Assembly: GCA_963755825.1 (NCBI GenBank)
Contig: CAVWLA010000001.1
Coordinates: 1,178,001 to 1,242,000, forward strand
Direction of reading: 5' to 3'
From: DATBQN01 sp963755825
GTDB lineage: Bacteria > Acidobacteriota > Thermoanaerobaculia > Multivoradales > UBA5704
Length of the DNA stretch: 64,000 bases
Shown: piece after piece, positions 33,756-43,044 of the stretch
Layout: each line of letters opens with the position of its first letter
Numbering within the stretch: position 1 is the first letter of the stretch
Notes under the pieces: generated by a model
What the model was told of the DNA's origin: nothing
What the model saw: the letters and a program-made list of their open reading frames with translations, nothing else
Database searches by the model: none
Position numbers and translations under genes: made by a program

Positions 33756-36269
33756 TCAGGGGCCGACGCGCAGGCGCAGCGGCTGGTGCTCGCGATAAAG
33801 CTCGCCCTCGGCGCGGTACTCGTTGCGCTCGGCGAGATCCGGCGCGTCGGCGGCGGCGCGCTCGGCGGTCTCGTAGGCCTCGGGGAAGTCGCGCGTCTCG
33901 GCGTAGGCGGCGGCGAGGGCGGCGAGCGCCGCGGCGTCGCGGCCGCCGCTCGCGGCGACCGCCCGCTGGGCGAGAGAGAGCGCCAGGCGGCCGTTGCGCA
34001 GCGAGCTCTCGGGGGCCGCCGCGAGGAGGCGGGCGAGGAGCGTCTCGGCGAGGCGGTCGTCGGGCAGCGCGGCGAGCACCTCGCGGAAGTGCGCCGCCGC
34101 CTCGCCGAAGGCGCCGCGCCGCTCGGCGGCGAGGCCCTCTTCGAGATCGAGGCGGGCCTCCTGCGGCGCCTCGCGGAACGCCATCGCGCGCAGCGCCGCC
34201 GCCGTCGCGAGATCGCCCCGCCGCGCGAGGAGGACGGCGAGCTTGTAGCGCGCGTCCGCCGAGGCCGGGTCGAGCGCGATCGCGGCGCGGTACTCGCGCT
34301 CGGCGGCCGCCGCGGCGCCGGTGTAGGCGAGCAGGTTGCCGAGCTCGTGGTGGGCCTCGGCATCGCGCGGGGCGAGCGCCTCGCCGCGCCGCGCCACGGC
34401 GAGCGCCTCCGCCGTGGCGCCGCGGCCGGCGAGCAGCTCGGCGAGGTTGTCGTAGGCGGCGGCATAGCCCGGATCGCGGCCGATGGCGGCGCGGAAGCTC
34501 GCCTCGGCGGCTTCCTTCTCGCCGCGGCGCGCCAGCAGGGCGCCGAGGTTGTTCTCGGCCTGCGGATCGCCGGTGTCGAGGTCGGCCGCCCGCCGATAGC
34601 CCTCGATGGCACTCGCGGCGTCGCCGCGCTGGAGCGCCAGGTTGCCGAGCGCGAGATGGGCGCCGGCGAGCCGCGGGTCGAGCGCCACGGCGCGCTCGAG
34701 GTTTTCCCTCGCCTCGTCGCGCCGCCCCTGATCGGCGAGCGCGGTGCCGAGGTCGGCGTAGGTGGTGGCGCGCGGATCGGCGCCGTGGAGCGGCCAGTTG
34801 CAGGCGACGGCGACGGCGGCGGCGAGCGCCAGGCCGGGAACCAGCCGGCGCCCCTCGCCGGCGCGCAGCCGGCGCCACCCCTCGGCGATTCCGGCGCCGG
34901 CGAAGAGGGCGACGTTCGGCACCAGCGGATAGCGGAAGCGGGCGAGGACGAGGAAGAGGGCGACCGCCGCCGCCCAGGCGAGGGCGAGGACATAGAAGGG
35001 CCACAGCCGGCGCCATCGTTCGCGGGTGATCCAGACGCCGCAGGCGGCGAGCGGCAGGAGGGTGCCGAAGCCGAGCAGCGGATAGAGCGCCTGCAGCAGC
35101 GGCGAGCTGTCGCGGTAGGCCTCGAGCGCGTCGGTGTCGACGCGCTCGCCGGCGCTCCAGACGAGGAAGAATTTCCGCGCCATGAGGGCGCTCCAGGCGA
35201 GCGGCTGGCGGCGGACGAAGTCGAGCCCGCGCGCCATCCAGTAGCGCGACACGCCGCGCGCCGAGAGCGCGTGGCCGGCGGCCGTCTCGGCGAGCTCGGT
35301 GGCGTCGCGGCGCTCGAAGTCGGGCGTCGCCCGGCCGCGGCGGAGCGGCTGGTAGCCGCCGTCCGCTCCCGGGTGGTTGCCGAGATAGAAGTTGGTCCCC
35401 GCCTGGGACGTCGTCAGCACCAGCTCGCCGCCGATGGCGCGGTTGCGCAGGGCGACCGGGACGAGGAGGAGCGCGGCGCCGGCGGCGAAGAGGCCAACCC
35501 AGGCGAGCCGGGTGCGCCACGGCCGCGCCGGCCAGGCGCAGGCGAGCCCGAGGGCCGCGAGCGGCAGCAGGGCGAGGGCGTTCTCGCGGGTGAGCGAAAA
35601 GGCGCCGAGGACGGCGCCGCCGGCGAGGGCGTGCCAGGCGCGCGGCTTCGTGACCAGCTCCGCGGTGAGGAAGACGACGAGGCTCATGAAGAGGAAGTCG
35701 AGGGCCGACTTCTGGAGCAGGCCGTCGTAGAAGATCGCCGGCGGATAGAGCGCCAGGAGGACGCCCGCCGCGATGCCGGCGCGCGGCGAGACGAGCCGCC
35801 GGCCGGCGAGGCAGACGAGGGCGCAGGAGGCGGCGCCGGTGATCGCCTGCAGGCCGCGGACGAGCCCAGGCGCATGGCCGGCGAGCCGGTAGACGACCCC
35901 GAGGAGGTAGGGGTAGAGCGGCGCCTGGTAGAACACCTCGCGCCCCATCCAATCGCCCGCGGCGATGCCGCGCGCCCACTGGTCGTAGCGGCGGGCGTCG
36001 CCGAGGAGCAGCTCGAAGAGGAGCGAGCCGCGGAGGCCGAGCAAGTAGGCGAGGCGGACGGCGAGGGCGAGAAAGAAGACGGCGAGCGCGCCGTGACGCT
36101 CGATCCAGGCCATCATCGAGTTGCCGCCGCCCGCCGCCTTCCGGTCCCCAGCCAGCTCCGCCGCCGGCGGCGCGACGACGGCCCCCGGCTCGCGCCGCCG
36201 CTCTCCCCCCGGCCGCGAGCGGGCTCTAGAGCCTCGGCGCGAGCCGGGGGGGATGGAGGTCTCAGGCAC
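33756..36269 (-). CDS. Membrane glycosyltransferase (GT-C, family 39-like) fused to TPR repeats
   Basis: An 837-residue protein. After a ~50-residue basic tail, residues 50-500 hold about ten transmembrane helices, with an acidic GDARRYDQWA motif in the first external loop, as in ArnT/PMT-type glycosyltransferases that use lipid-linked sugars. The C-terminal third (about 510-800) is a run of TPR repeats (PxxAxAHLALGNLALQRGD type). The fusion suggests transfer of a sugar to a bound protein partner. GTG 36269 is chosen because TAGAAT ends 6 nt before it; ATG 36116 (MMAWIERHG) would remove the basic tail and remains possible. The two flanking genes are paralogous secreted proteases, possible glycosylation targets; that link is inference. 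Confidence 0.85.
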   Translation of the reverse strand: MPETSIPPGSRRGSRARSRPGGERRREPGAVVAPPAAELAGDRKAAGGGNSMMAWIERHGALAVFFLALAVRLAYLLGLRGSLLFELLLGDARRYDQWARGIAAGDWMGREVFYQAPLYPYLLGVVYRLAGHAPGLVRGLQAITGAASCALVCLAGRRLVSPRAGIAAGVLLALYPPAIFYDGLLQKSALDFLFMSLVVFLTAELVTKPRAWHALAGGAVLGAFSLTRENALALLPLAALGLACAWPARPWRTRLAWVGLFAAGAALLLVPVALRNRAIGGELVLTTSQAGTNFYLGNHPGADGGYQPLRRGRATPDFERRDATELAETAAGHALSARGVSRYWMARGLDFVRRQPLAWSALMARKFFLVWSAGERVDTDALEAYRDSSPLLQALYPLLGFGTLLPLAACGVWITRERWRRLWPFYVLALAWAAAVALFLVLARFRYPLVPNVALFAGAGIAEGWRRLRAGEGRRLVPGLALAAAVAVACNWPLHGADPRATTYADLGTALADQGRRDEARENLERAVALDPRLAGAHLALGNLALQRGDAASAIEGYRRAADLDTGDPQAENNLGALLARRGEKEAAEASFRAAIGRDPGYAAAYDNLAELLAGRGATAEALAVARRGEALAPRDAEAHHELGNLLAYTGAAAAAEREYRAAIALDPASADARYKLAVLLARRGDLATAAALRAMAFREAPQEARLDLEEGLAAERRGAFGEAAAHFREVLAALPDDRLAETLLARLLAAAPESSLRNGRLALSLAQRAVAASGGRDAAALAALAAAYAETRDFPEAYETAERAAADAPDLAERNEYRAEGELYREHQPLRLRVGP

Positions 36270-36275
36270 TTGCGA

Positions 36276-36281
36276 ATTCTA
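36276..36281 (-). promoter_or_regulatory. -10 box TAGAAT of the glycosyltransferase-TPR gene
   Basis: TAGAAT on the minus strand, then 6 nt, then GTG 36269, consistent with a leaderless transcript. Confidence 0.45.
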
Positions 36282-36316
36282 CCAGCGGCGCGGCCGCGCG
36301 GAGGCGTTCGAGCCCG

Positions 36317-38146
36317 CTAGCTGCAGGGCAGCGCCGAGGTGTCCAGGATCGACAGCGCGGCGTTGCCGACGGAGTTGGTGTACGTCCGCTGCCGCCCGCT
36401 GACGGTGTCGGTCACCGTCGTCGAGAGGCCCACGTCGGTGCCGGCGGCGAGGAAGACCCAGTAGTGGCCGCCCAGGCTGCAGCCGTTGAGGACCTTGACC
36501 AGCATCTCCGGGTTCGCCGGGCTGAAGAACCAGAACAGGCCGCCGGCGGAGATCCCCAGCGTGTTCAGGGGGATGGAGTGGCCGGGCGTCAGCGTGCCGC
36601 CGGCCTGCTCGAAGGCGACCGTCACCTGGAAGCGGCCGTCGCCCGGCGCGTCGTCGATGCAGAGCTTGGCGTCGGTCGACTGCAGGCAGGGGCCGGTGAT
36701 GCTGACCGTCGGCGTCAGCCAGGCGTGGATCGAGTCGTAGGTCTGCCAGAAGGCGCCGTCGAGCTGGTCGAAGGCGCCGCTGCCGACGCAGGGCTCAGTG
36801 GTGCCGGGGCAGGTGCCGAGGAGCTGGCCGACCACCTGGCCGTCGGCGTTCACCGCCGGCGCCCCCGAGCTGCCCGGGAAGGGCGCGCCGACGGCCGCGA
36901 CGGAGTGGAGGAACTTGTTGAGATCGTTGACCGGCCGGCCGTCCGCGTCGCTGCACTGGTGGATGCCGGTGGTGTGGATCACCGAGGTCGAGTAGGTCTG
37001 CGGGAACGGGAAGCCGGCGGGCGCCGGATGCGACAGCCGGTAGACGGCGGTGCCGTCGCTGACCGCGCTGGTGTTGGCGTTCCAGCCCAGGAAGGCGCGG
37101 CCGGAGGGCAGCGAGCTGAGCTGCAGCAGGGTGTAGTCGGTCCCCAGGCCGGTCGAGAGGAGGCTCGCGCCGTGGCTCGCCGGCAGCGCCGCGCGATCGG
37201 GGAAGCTGCCGCGGCAGCTGGCGTCGAAGTAGTCCCAGACGGCATCGAGCGTCGAGGCGACGGCCTGGCTCGCGATGCAGTGGTTGGCGGTCAGCAGGTA
37301 GGGGGTGAAGTCGGCGCGGCTGTTGTTGAGCAGGCTGCCGGTGCAGAGAAAGCCGTTGCCGCCCTCGACGAACTCGAGGCTCGACACCGCGGCGCGATAC
37401 TGCGCGATCGGCGGCAGCTGGGCAGCGGTGACGCAGCCGGCGTCGACCAGACAGCTCGTCGTGGCCGCCCGCGGATCGCTCGCCAGCCGCCGCGGAGAGG
37501 TGTCGACCAGCTCCATCACGTCGCTCACCACGAAGCCGTATCCCCCGGCTACGGCGCCGGCGGCGTCCGCCGGCAGGGCGACCTCGAGCCAGATCGAGCC
37601 GCCGCGGACGGAGGGCGTCCAGATCTCGCCCGCCGCGCCGGCGATCTCGGCGCCGAACGGTCCGCGCGTCTCGCCGCCGCTCCACACCCACAGCTTGGCG
37701 CCCGCCGGCAGCGCCACGCCGGTCAGATGGAGGCGCAGGCGATAGGAGGCGGCGACGTCCACCCGCGTCCCCCACACCAGGCCGCCGTCGGCGCGGCGGG
37801 CGAGCGCGCCGCCGTCCCAGGCGCCGCTCGCCGCCGCGGCCGCGAGACGAACCCGCTGCGGCAGCGGCAGGTGGCGGGTGAAGCCGTTCTTCGCCGGCTG
37901 GCGTCCGGCGGCGTTCCAGGCGGCGACCGCGGCGAGCTCGTCGGGGGCGCCCACCGCGGCGGCGGAGAGCTGGGCGAGGGGCGCGGCGAGGGCGTCGGCG
38001 GCGAGCCGCGACGGGGCCTCGTGCGCGCGCTCGCCGAGGAAGTCCGGCATCATCGCCGGCCCCACGCTCTGCGCCGCCAGGCGCGGAGCGGCGCCGGCGG
38101 ACGACAGCAGGACGCTCACCAGGATCGCTCGAACCATCGTTCGCAT
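36317..38146 (-). CDS. Secreted trypsin-like serine protease with C-terminal extra domain (paralog 2)
   Basis: A 609-residue protein with a clear signal peptide (VRAILVSVLLSSAGAAPRLAAQ). The layout is that of the protease at 31814: pro-like beta domain, chymotrypsin-like domain with His in LTANHC, probable Asp in TDYTLLQL and Ser in PGSSGAPAV, then the same C-terminal domain (GLFWFFSPANPEM). Blocks such as SRLSHPAPAGFPFPQTYST are nearly identical, so the two arose by duplication. The start at 38146 has AGGAG 7 nt upstream and a TACCAT box 31 nt upstream, so it has its own promoter. Confidence 0.89.
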   Translation of the reverse strand: MRTMVRAILVSVLLSSAGAAPRLAAQSVGPAMMPDFLGERAHEAPSRLAADALAAPLAQLSAAAVGAPDELAAVAAWNAAGRQPAKNGFTRHLPLPQRVRLAAAAASGAWDGGALARRADGGLVWGTRVDVAASYRLRLHLTGVALPAGAKLWVWSGGETRGPFGAEIAGAAGEIWTPSVRGGSIWLEVALPADAAGAVAGGYGFVVSDVMELVDTSPRRLASDPRAATTSCLVDAGCVTAAQLPPIAQYRAAVSSLEFVEGGNGFLCTGSLLNNSRADFTPYLLTANHCIASQAVASTLDAVWDYFDASCRGSFPDRAALPASHGASLLSTGLGTDYTLLQLSSLPSGRAFLGWNANTSAVSDGTAVYRLSHPAPAGFPFPQTYSTSVIHTTGIHQCSDADGRPVNDLNKFLHSVAAVGAPFPGSSGAPAVNADGQVVGQLLGTCPGTTEPCVGSGAFDQLDGAFWQTYDSIHAWLTPTVSITGPCLQSTDAKLCIDDAPGDGRFQVTVAFEQAGGTLTPGHSIPLNTLGISAGGLFWFFSPANPEMLVKVLNGCSLGGHYWVFLAAGTDVGLSTTVTDTVSGRQRTYTNSVGNAALSILDTSALPCS

Positions 38147-38177
38147 CGTGATCTCCTCTCGGCCGCCACCCGCTCGC

Positions 38178-38183
38178 ATGGTA
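38178..38183 (-). promoter_or_regulatory. -10 box TACCAT of protease paralog 2
   Basis: TACCAT on the minus strand with a 31-nt leader containing the ribosome site of the gene at 38146. Confidence 0.3.
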
Positions 38184-38284
38184 CGTACGCGGCCGGGCTC
38201 CGGCAGCCGGCCGGGGACGAGCCGCGCGCTCGGCGGGCGGAGCGGTCGGCTCTCCGGACGGAGGCGGGGCTCTTTCCAGCGCGC

Positions 38285-38290
38285 TAGAAT
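38285..38290 (+). promoter_or_regulatory. -10 box TAGAAT of the amidase gene
   Basis: GCTAGAAT lies 59 nt before ATG 38350. The leader carries GAGGAGGAAGG close to the start codon. Confidence 0.4.
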
Positions 38291-38349
38291 GCGGCCGCGA
38301 TCACGACAGCGGCACCTCAAGCAGGTCTTTCTTGCGAGGAGGAAGGGCG

Positions 38350-40026
38350 ATGAGCGGAGACGACGAGCAGGGGCGGTCGGGTTTGACCAGGCGCGGCCTC
38401 TTGGGCTCCGGCGCCCTCGCCGGCGCGGCGCTGGCGCTCGCCGGTACCGGTGTCGCCAGCGCCGCGCCGGCTCCTGAAACAGCCGAGGCGGGCGGCGCGG
38501 CGCCGCCGGCGGACTTCGAGCTCGCCGAGGTGTCGCTCGCCGAGCTGGCGGCGGGGATGCAGGCCGGCAAGTGGACGGCGCGGAGCCTGGTCGAGAAATA
38601 CATGGCGCGGATCGCCGCGCTCAACCAGAGCGGGCCGGCGTTGCGCTGCGTGCTGGAGATCAACCCCGACGCGCTCGCCGACGCCGAGGCGCTCGACCAC
38701 GAGCGGCGGGCGAAGGGGCCGCGCGGACCGCTCCACGGCATCCCCATCCTGGTCAAGGACAACGTCGCGACGCACGATCGCATGACGACCACCGCCGGCT
38801 CGCTCGCCCTCGCCGGCTCGATCCCGCCGCGCGACGCCTTCGTCGCCGGCCGCCTGCGCGAGGCCGGCGCCATCCTCTTAGGCAAGACCAACCTCTCGGA
38901 GTGGGCGAACTTCCGCTCCACCCATGCGTCGAGCGGCTGGAGCGGCCGCGGCGGCCAGTGCCGGAACCCCTATGCGCTCGATCGCACGCCGTCCGGCTCG
39001 AGCTCCGGCTCGGCGGCGGCCGCCGCGGCGAGCTGCTGCGCCGTCGCCGTGGGGAGCGAGACCGACGGCTCGATCGTCTCGCCGTCGTCGATGTGCTCGC
39101 TGGTCGGCATCAAGCCGACGGTCGGCCTGCTGTCGCGCGCCGGCGTCGTCCCCATCTCCCACAGCCAGGACACCCTGGGGCCGATGGCGCGCAGCGTGGC
39201 GGACGCCGCGGCGCTCCTCGGCGCCATGACCGGCGTCGACCCGCGCGACGAGGCGACGCTCGCCAGCCGCGGCAAGGCGGCGCCCGACTACACCCGCTTC
39301 CTCGACGCCAAGGGGCTCGCCGGCGCGCGGCTGGGCGTCGCCCGCGCCCACTACTTCGGCGGCAACCCGGCGGCCGATCGCGCCATCGAGGCGGCGATCG
39401 CCGAGCTCAAGCGGCTGGGGGCGGTGATCGTCGATCCGGCGGACATCGAGTCGGTGGGGAAATACGACGACAGCGAGCTCCTCGTGATGCTCTACGAGTT
39501 CAAGGCCGACCTCAACAAGTACCTGGCCGAGCTGGGCCCTGGAGCGCCGGTCCGCACCCTCGCCGACCTCATCGCCTGGAACGCCGGCCACCGCGCGCAG
39601 GAGATGCCCTACTTCGGCCAGGAGCTCTTCGAGATGGCGCAGGCGAAGGGCCCGCTCACCGACGCCGCCTACCAGAAGGCGCTGGCGGCGAACCACCGGC
39701 TGGCGCGCGCCGAGGGCATCGACGCGACGCTCGCCAAGCACAAGCTCGACGCCATCGTGGCGCCCACCGGCACCCCCGCCTGGCTGATCGACCTCGTCAA
39801 CGGCGACCCCTCGTCGCTCTCCAGCTCGACGCCGGGCGCCGTCGCCGGCTATCCCAGCGTCACCGTCCCCGCCGGCCACGTCCACGGCCTGCCGGTGGGG
39901 ATCTCCTTCATCGGCACGGCGTGGAGCGAGGCGAAGCTCATCCGTTACGCCTACGCCTTCGAGCAGGCGACGAAGCACCGGCGGCCGCCGCGCTTCCTCC
40001 CCACCGCCGACCTGGCGAGCGCTTAG
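38350..40026 (+). CDS. Tat-exported amidase-signature hydrolase
   Basis: A 558-residue protein of the amidase signature family (amide hydrolases such as aryl acylamidases and Glu-tRNA amidotransferase A). The N terminus is a twin-arginine signal (LTRRGLLGSGALAGAAL), so it is exported folded. The Ser-cisSer-Lys triad is visible: Lys in ILVKDN, the cis-Ser in GSSSGSAAAAAA and the nucleophile in ETDGSIVSP. The substrate cannot be told. The ATG is fixed by GAGGAGGAAGG. Its stop overlaps the stop of the convergent amidinotransferase by 2 bp. Confidence 0.92.
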   Translation: MSGDDEQGRSGLTRRGLLGSGALAGAALALAGTGVASAAPAPETAEAGGAAPPADFELAEVSLAELAAGMQAGKWTARSLVEKYMARIAALNQSGPALRCVLEINPDALADAEALDHERRAKGPRGPLHGIPILVKDNVATHDRMTTTAGSLALAGSIPPRDAFVAGRLREAGAILLGKTNLSEWANFRSTHASSGWSGRGGQCRNPYALDRTPSGSSSGSAAAAAASCCAVAVGSETDGSIVSPSSMCSLVGIKPTVGLLSRAGVVPISHSQDTLGPMARSVADAAALLGAMTGVDPRDEATLASRGKAAPDYTRFLDAKGLAGARLGVARAHYFGGNPAADRAIEAAIAELKRLGAVIVDPADIESVGKYDDSELLVMLYEFKADLNKYLAELGPGAPVRTLADLIAWNAGHRAQEMPYFGQELFEMAQAKGPLTDAAYQKALAANHRLARAEGIDATLAKHKLDAIVAPTGTPAWLIDLVNGDPSSLSSSTPGAVAGYPSVTVPAGHVHGLPVGISFIGTAWSEAKLIRYAYAFEQATKHRRPPRFLPTADLASA

Positions 40027-41108
40027 AAGTACGACTGCAGGTCGCCGCGCCGCCGCACGTCGACGGTGGCGCAGTGGAACGAGCCGCCGAAGAGGTTGAA
40101 GTTGCGGAACGGGCAGCGGATGGGCTCGAAGCCCCAGCTCTCGACGGCGCGGATGAACGGCTCCTCCTGCGCTTCGACCAGCATCCGCCGCTCGTCGAGC
40201 ATGAGGACGTTCATGTTCACCCAGCTCGAGCACATGCAGAAGTCCTGCTCGGAGAACGAGCGCGGCGCGCGCAGCACGTCCCACGACTTGAAGATCGCCG
40301 GCACCTGCCGGATGCGCTCCGGGTTGACCAGCAGCTTGCCGGGGGCAAGCGGCATCAGCGACGCATCGATGTGCATGGGGTGCGCGTCGACCGTCGCCAC
40401 GCGGTGGATGCGGTAGTCCGGCCCCAGGTGGCGCTGCAGCCAGAGGATGCCGAGGTCGTTGGTGACGTGGCTCTTCTGCACGAAGAGGTCGCGGCCGCAG
40501 TGCACGAAGTCGGCGGCGTCGAAGGTCGGCTCCAGCTCGCGGATGACGTAGGTGAGCTCCTCGCCTTCGCGCGGCTCCTCCCAGGCCTCCTCGTAGAGCT
40601 CGTCCAGCAGCCGCGGCCGCGGCGCCGCCGTCCAGCGGGCGCCCCCCCGCAGGTACTCGGCGAGGAGCGGGTGATAGGCGTCCGTCTCGTGGTATCGCGA
40701 GCGCCAGGAGAGCGGCGCCTCGATGATCTCGTCGCCGACGACGAGCAGCACGTCGCGCGGCATGGCGGCGTAGAGGCCGCTCGCGACCTGCCAGTCGGGC
40801 GTGCCGTAGGGGCGCGACCAGTCGACGATCTCCGGCCGGCGCACCGTCACCCCCTCGGCCTCGAGGCGGTGGACGAAGCCGTCCAAGTCGCGGCGCGCGG
40901 CGTCGATCAGGTGCGGCGGGAACGGCTTGCCGCCGTGCTGCTCGAAGAACGACCACTGGTCGCGCGGCATGGTGGCCTTGAGCGAGACGTGCCAGGGCGG
41001 CACGCAGGCGCCGTCGACGACGCCGACGATGACCTCCTCCAGCGGGTCCCACTCGTTGTGGCAGTTGACGATCGGTAGCTTCTGCTCCAGCGGACGCAGC
41101 ACGGACAT
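40023..41108 (-). CDS. Glycine-type amidinotransferase
   Basis: A 361-residue enzyme of the arginine:glycine/inosamine amidinotransferase family, which moves the amidino group of arginine to an amine. The pentein-fold catalytic set is visible: Asp in EPTFDAADF, His in DAHPMHID and the nucleophile Cys in GGSFHCATVDVRR near the C terminus. The acceptor is unknown; related enzymes make guanidinoacetate or take part in natural product synthesis (SxtG, CyrA). It is not in the NRPS operon, being 20 kb away on the other strand. A GGAGGTGAGG-rich leader precedes the ATG. Confidence 0.93.
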   Translation of the reverse strand: MSVLRPLEQKLPIVNCHNEWDPLEEVIVGVVDGACVPPWHVSLKATMPRDQWSFFEQHGGKPFPPHLIDAARRDLDGFVHRLEAEGVTVRRPEIVDWSRPYGTPDWQVASGLYAAMPRDVLLVVGDEIIEAPLSWRSRYHETDAYHPLLAEYLRGGARWTAAPRPRLLDELYEEAWEEPREGEELTYVIRELEPTFDAADFVHCGRDLFVQKSHVTNDLGILWLQRHLGPDYRIHRVATVDAHPMHIDASLMPLAPGKLLVNPERIRQVPAIFKSWDVLRAPRSFSEQDFCMCSSWVNMNVLMLDERRMLVEAQEEPFIRAVESWGFEPIRCPFRNFNLFGGSFHCATVDVRRRGDLQSYF

Positions 41109-41196
41109 CCTCCCTTCGCCCTCACCTCCTCAGTGCTGCGGTGGCCTCAAAAGGGGTCCTGCGGTGCAGCGAATGATCGATCGCCTCGACCGCGTC

Positions 41197-42033
41197 TCAG
41201 CCCTCCCGGCGGGCGTAGAGGTTGTAGCGGTCGGAGCCGCGATAGAGCTCCTCCTGCTCGACGATCACCGCGAAGCCGCGGGCGCGGAGGGCGGCCGCCG
41301 TCGCCGCCAGCCGGTCGCCGAGGTCGTGCACCTCGGCGACGATCTGGCGGACCTTCGGCCAGTCGCCCTCGGCGATCCCCTCGAGCACCTGGACCTCGCT
41401 CTTCTCGACGTCGATCTTCAGCAGGTCGATCCGCTCGACGCCGACCTCGGCGACGACGGAGGACAGGGTGCGGATCGGCCGCGTGAAGGTCTCGGCGCGC
41501 AGGCGCTGGTCGAGCAGCTCCTCCTCGCCGCGCAGCACCTCGGCCATGCCGGCGGCGCCGGCGGCGGCCTGGTTGTGGAAGAGTGTGCGCAGCGCCGCCC
41601 GCTCCTCGCCGGCGTCGGCGTGGAACGACGACATGCCGGAGGTCAGCGGATAGAAGGTGAGCTCGGCGGTGCCGGCGGCGCGGCCCAACCCGCAGTCGAA
41701 GAGCAGCACCTCGCCGTCGCACCAGAGGGTGTTCTCGGCGAGGATGGCGAAGAGCGGCGGCGCCGGCTCGAAGGCGAGGATGCGGGCGCCGCGCACGCGG
41801 TGGGCGGCGAACATGGTGAACATGCCGATGTTGGCGCCGACGTCGAAGACGCAGGCGCCGTCGGCGAGGACGATGCCGTGCTGCGTGTAGACCTGTTTGA
41901 CGAAGATGTCGTCGTAGAACTGGGCGAGCTCGGCCTTCGTCTGGTAGGCGACGTTCATGCCGTTCGGCAGCGCGGTGCGGCGGAGGACCGCTTCGCCCGG
42001 CTCGTCCGTTTGGCGCGGATTGCCGTCCTTCAC
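41197..42033 (-). CDS. FkbM-family methyltransferase
   Basis: A 278-residue SAM-dependent methyltransferase. The SAM motif is VFDVGANIGMFTM, followed by AFEPAP, and the FkbM domain signature LLKIDVEKSEVQVLEG is clear. Family members O-methylate sugars or natural products; the substrate is unknown. The GTG start at 42033 lies 1 nt after the stop of the quinone reductase, so the two are co-translated; an internal ATG lies about 75 nt later. It is the last gene of the acyl-CoA dehydrogenase operon. Confidence 0.88.
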   Translation of the reverse strand: MKDGNPRQTDEPGEAVLRRTALPNGMNVAYQTKAELAQFYDDIFVKQVYTQHGIVLADGACVFDVGANIGMFTMFAAHRVRGARILAFEPAPPLFAILAENTLWCDGEVLLFDCGLGRAAGTAELTFYPLTSGMSSFHADAGEERAALRTLFHNQAAAGAAGMAEVLRGEEELLDQRLRAETFTRPIRTLSSVVAEVGVERIDLLKIDVEKSEVQVLEGIAEGDWPKVRQIVAEVHDLGDRLAATAAALRARGFAVIVEQEELYRGSDRYNLYARREG

Positions 42034-42034
42034 G

Positions 42035-43033
42035 TCACAGCTCGAGGACGATCTTCCCGGCCACGCCGCCGTGCGCCAGGGCGGCGTAGGCCTCCTCGGC
42101 GCGCTCGAACGGCAGCGCGCGCTCGACGACCGGGCGCAGGCGGCCGCAGGCGAGGCGGGAGAGGGCGAAGGCCGAGAACGCCGCGACCAGGGCCGCCTTC
42201 TCGGCCCGCGGCCGGGCGCGGAGCATCGAGCCGCTGAGATGCAGGCGCTTGGCGAGCACGGCGCCGAGGTCGATCTCGGCGCGGCCGCCGCCGAGGAGGC
42301 CGAGGAGCACCAGGCGGCCGCGCGGCTTGAGGACGGCGAGATGGCGGTCGATGCCGGGACCGCCGACGAGCTCGATCACCAGGTCGACGCCGTCGCCGTC
42401 CGTCGCCCGCCGCACCGCCGCCGCGAGATCGTCGCCGGCGGCGACGATCTCGTCGGCCCCCAGCGCGCGCAGGGGCTCCAGGCGCTCGCGGCTGCGGCCG
42501 TCGGCGATCACCCGCGCGCCGAGCTCGCGCGCCAGCTGCACGCAGAAGCTGCCCATGCCGCCGGTGGCGCCGGTGACGAGCACCGTCTCGCCGGATTGCA
42601 GACCGCCCTCAACGACGAGGTTGGTCCAGGCGGTGAGGCCGGCCTCGGGGATCGCCGCGGCCTCGACCAGGGAGAGGTTCGCCGGCACCGGCATGAGCTG
42701 GCCGACGGGGATGGCGGCGCGCTCGGCATGGGCGCCGCCGGCGACCAGCGCCATCACCCGCGCGCCGGGGGCGAAGAGCTCGCCCCAGGCGCTGCCGGCG
42801 ACGCCGTCGCCCAGCGCGACGACGGTGCCGGCGCACTCGAGGCCGGGGACGTCGCTCTCGCCGGGCGGCGGCGGGTAGGCGCCGCGGAGCTGCAGGAGAT
42901 CGGCGTGGTTGAGGCCCGCCGCGGCGACCGCGACGAGCACCTCTCCCGCCCCGGCGACGGGCTCGGGGACGTCACCCAGGCGCGGCGCGGCGGACGCGCC
43001 CGGGGCAGGGGATGCGGGGAGGACGGCGCGCAC
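42035..43033 (-). CDS. NADPH:quinone reductase-like zinc-free alcohol dehydrogenase
   Basis: A 332-residue MDR-superfamily oxidoreductase of the quinone reductase group. It has a GroES-like N-terminal domain (AGLNHADLLQLRGAY), the GLECAGTV motif and a Rossmann domain with VLVTGATGGMGS. The cysteine pattern for structural zinc is missing. The GTG at 43033 follows the acyl-CoA dehydrogenase stop by 11 nt. In this setting it may reduce a quinone or an enoyl compound linked to the dehydrogenase, which is inference. Confidence 0.9.
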   Translation of the reverse strand: MRAVLPASPAPGASAAPRLGDVPEPVAGAGEVLVAVAAAGLNHADLLQLRGAYPPPPGESDVPGLECAGTVVALGDGVAGSAWGELFAPGARVMALVAGGAHAERAAIPVGQLMPVPANLSLVEAAAIPEAGLTAWTNLVVEGGLQSGETVLVTGATGGMGSFCVQLARELGARVIADGRSRERLEPLRALGADEIVAAGDDLAAAVRRATDGDGVDLVIELVGGPGIDRHLAVLKPRGRLVLLGLLGGGRAEIDLGAVLAKRLHLSGSMLRARPRAEKAALVAAFSAFALSRLACGRLRPVVERALPFERAEEAYAALAHGGVAGKIVLEL

Positions 43034-43044
43034 CTGCCGTCGCT

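Noticed and set aside
40023..42033. Amidinotransferase and FkbM methyltransferase as part of the NRPS cluster
   Set aside because: They are on the opposite strand, over 20 kb away, with housekeeping genes in between.
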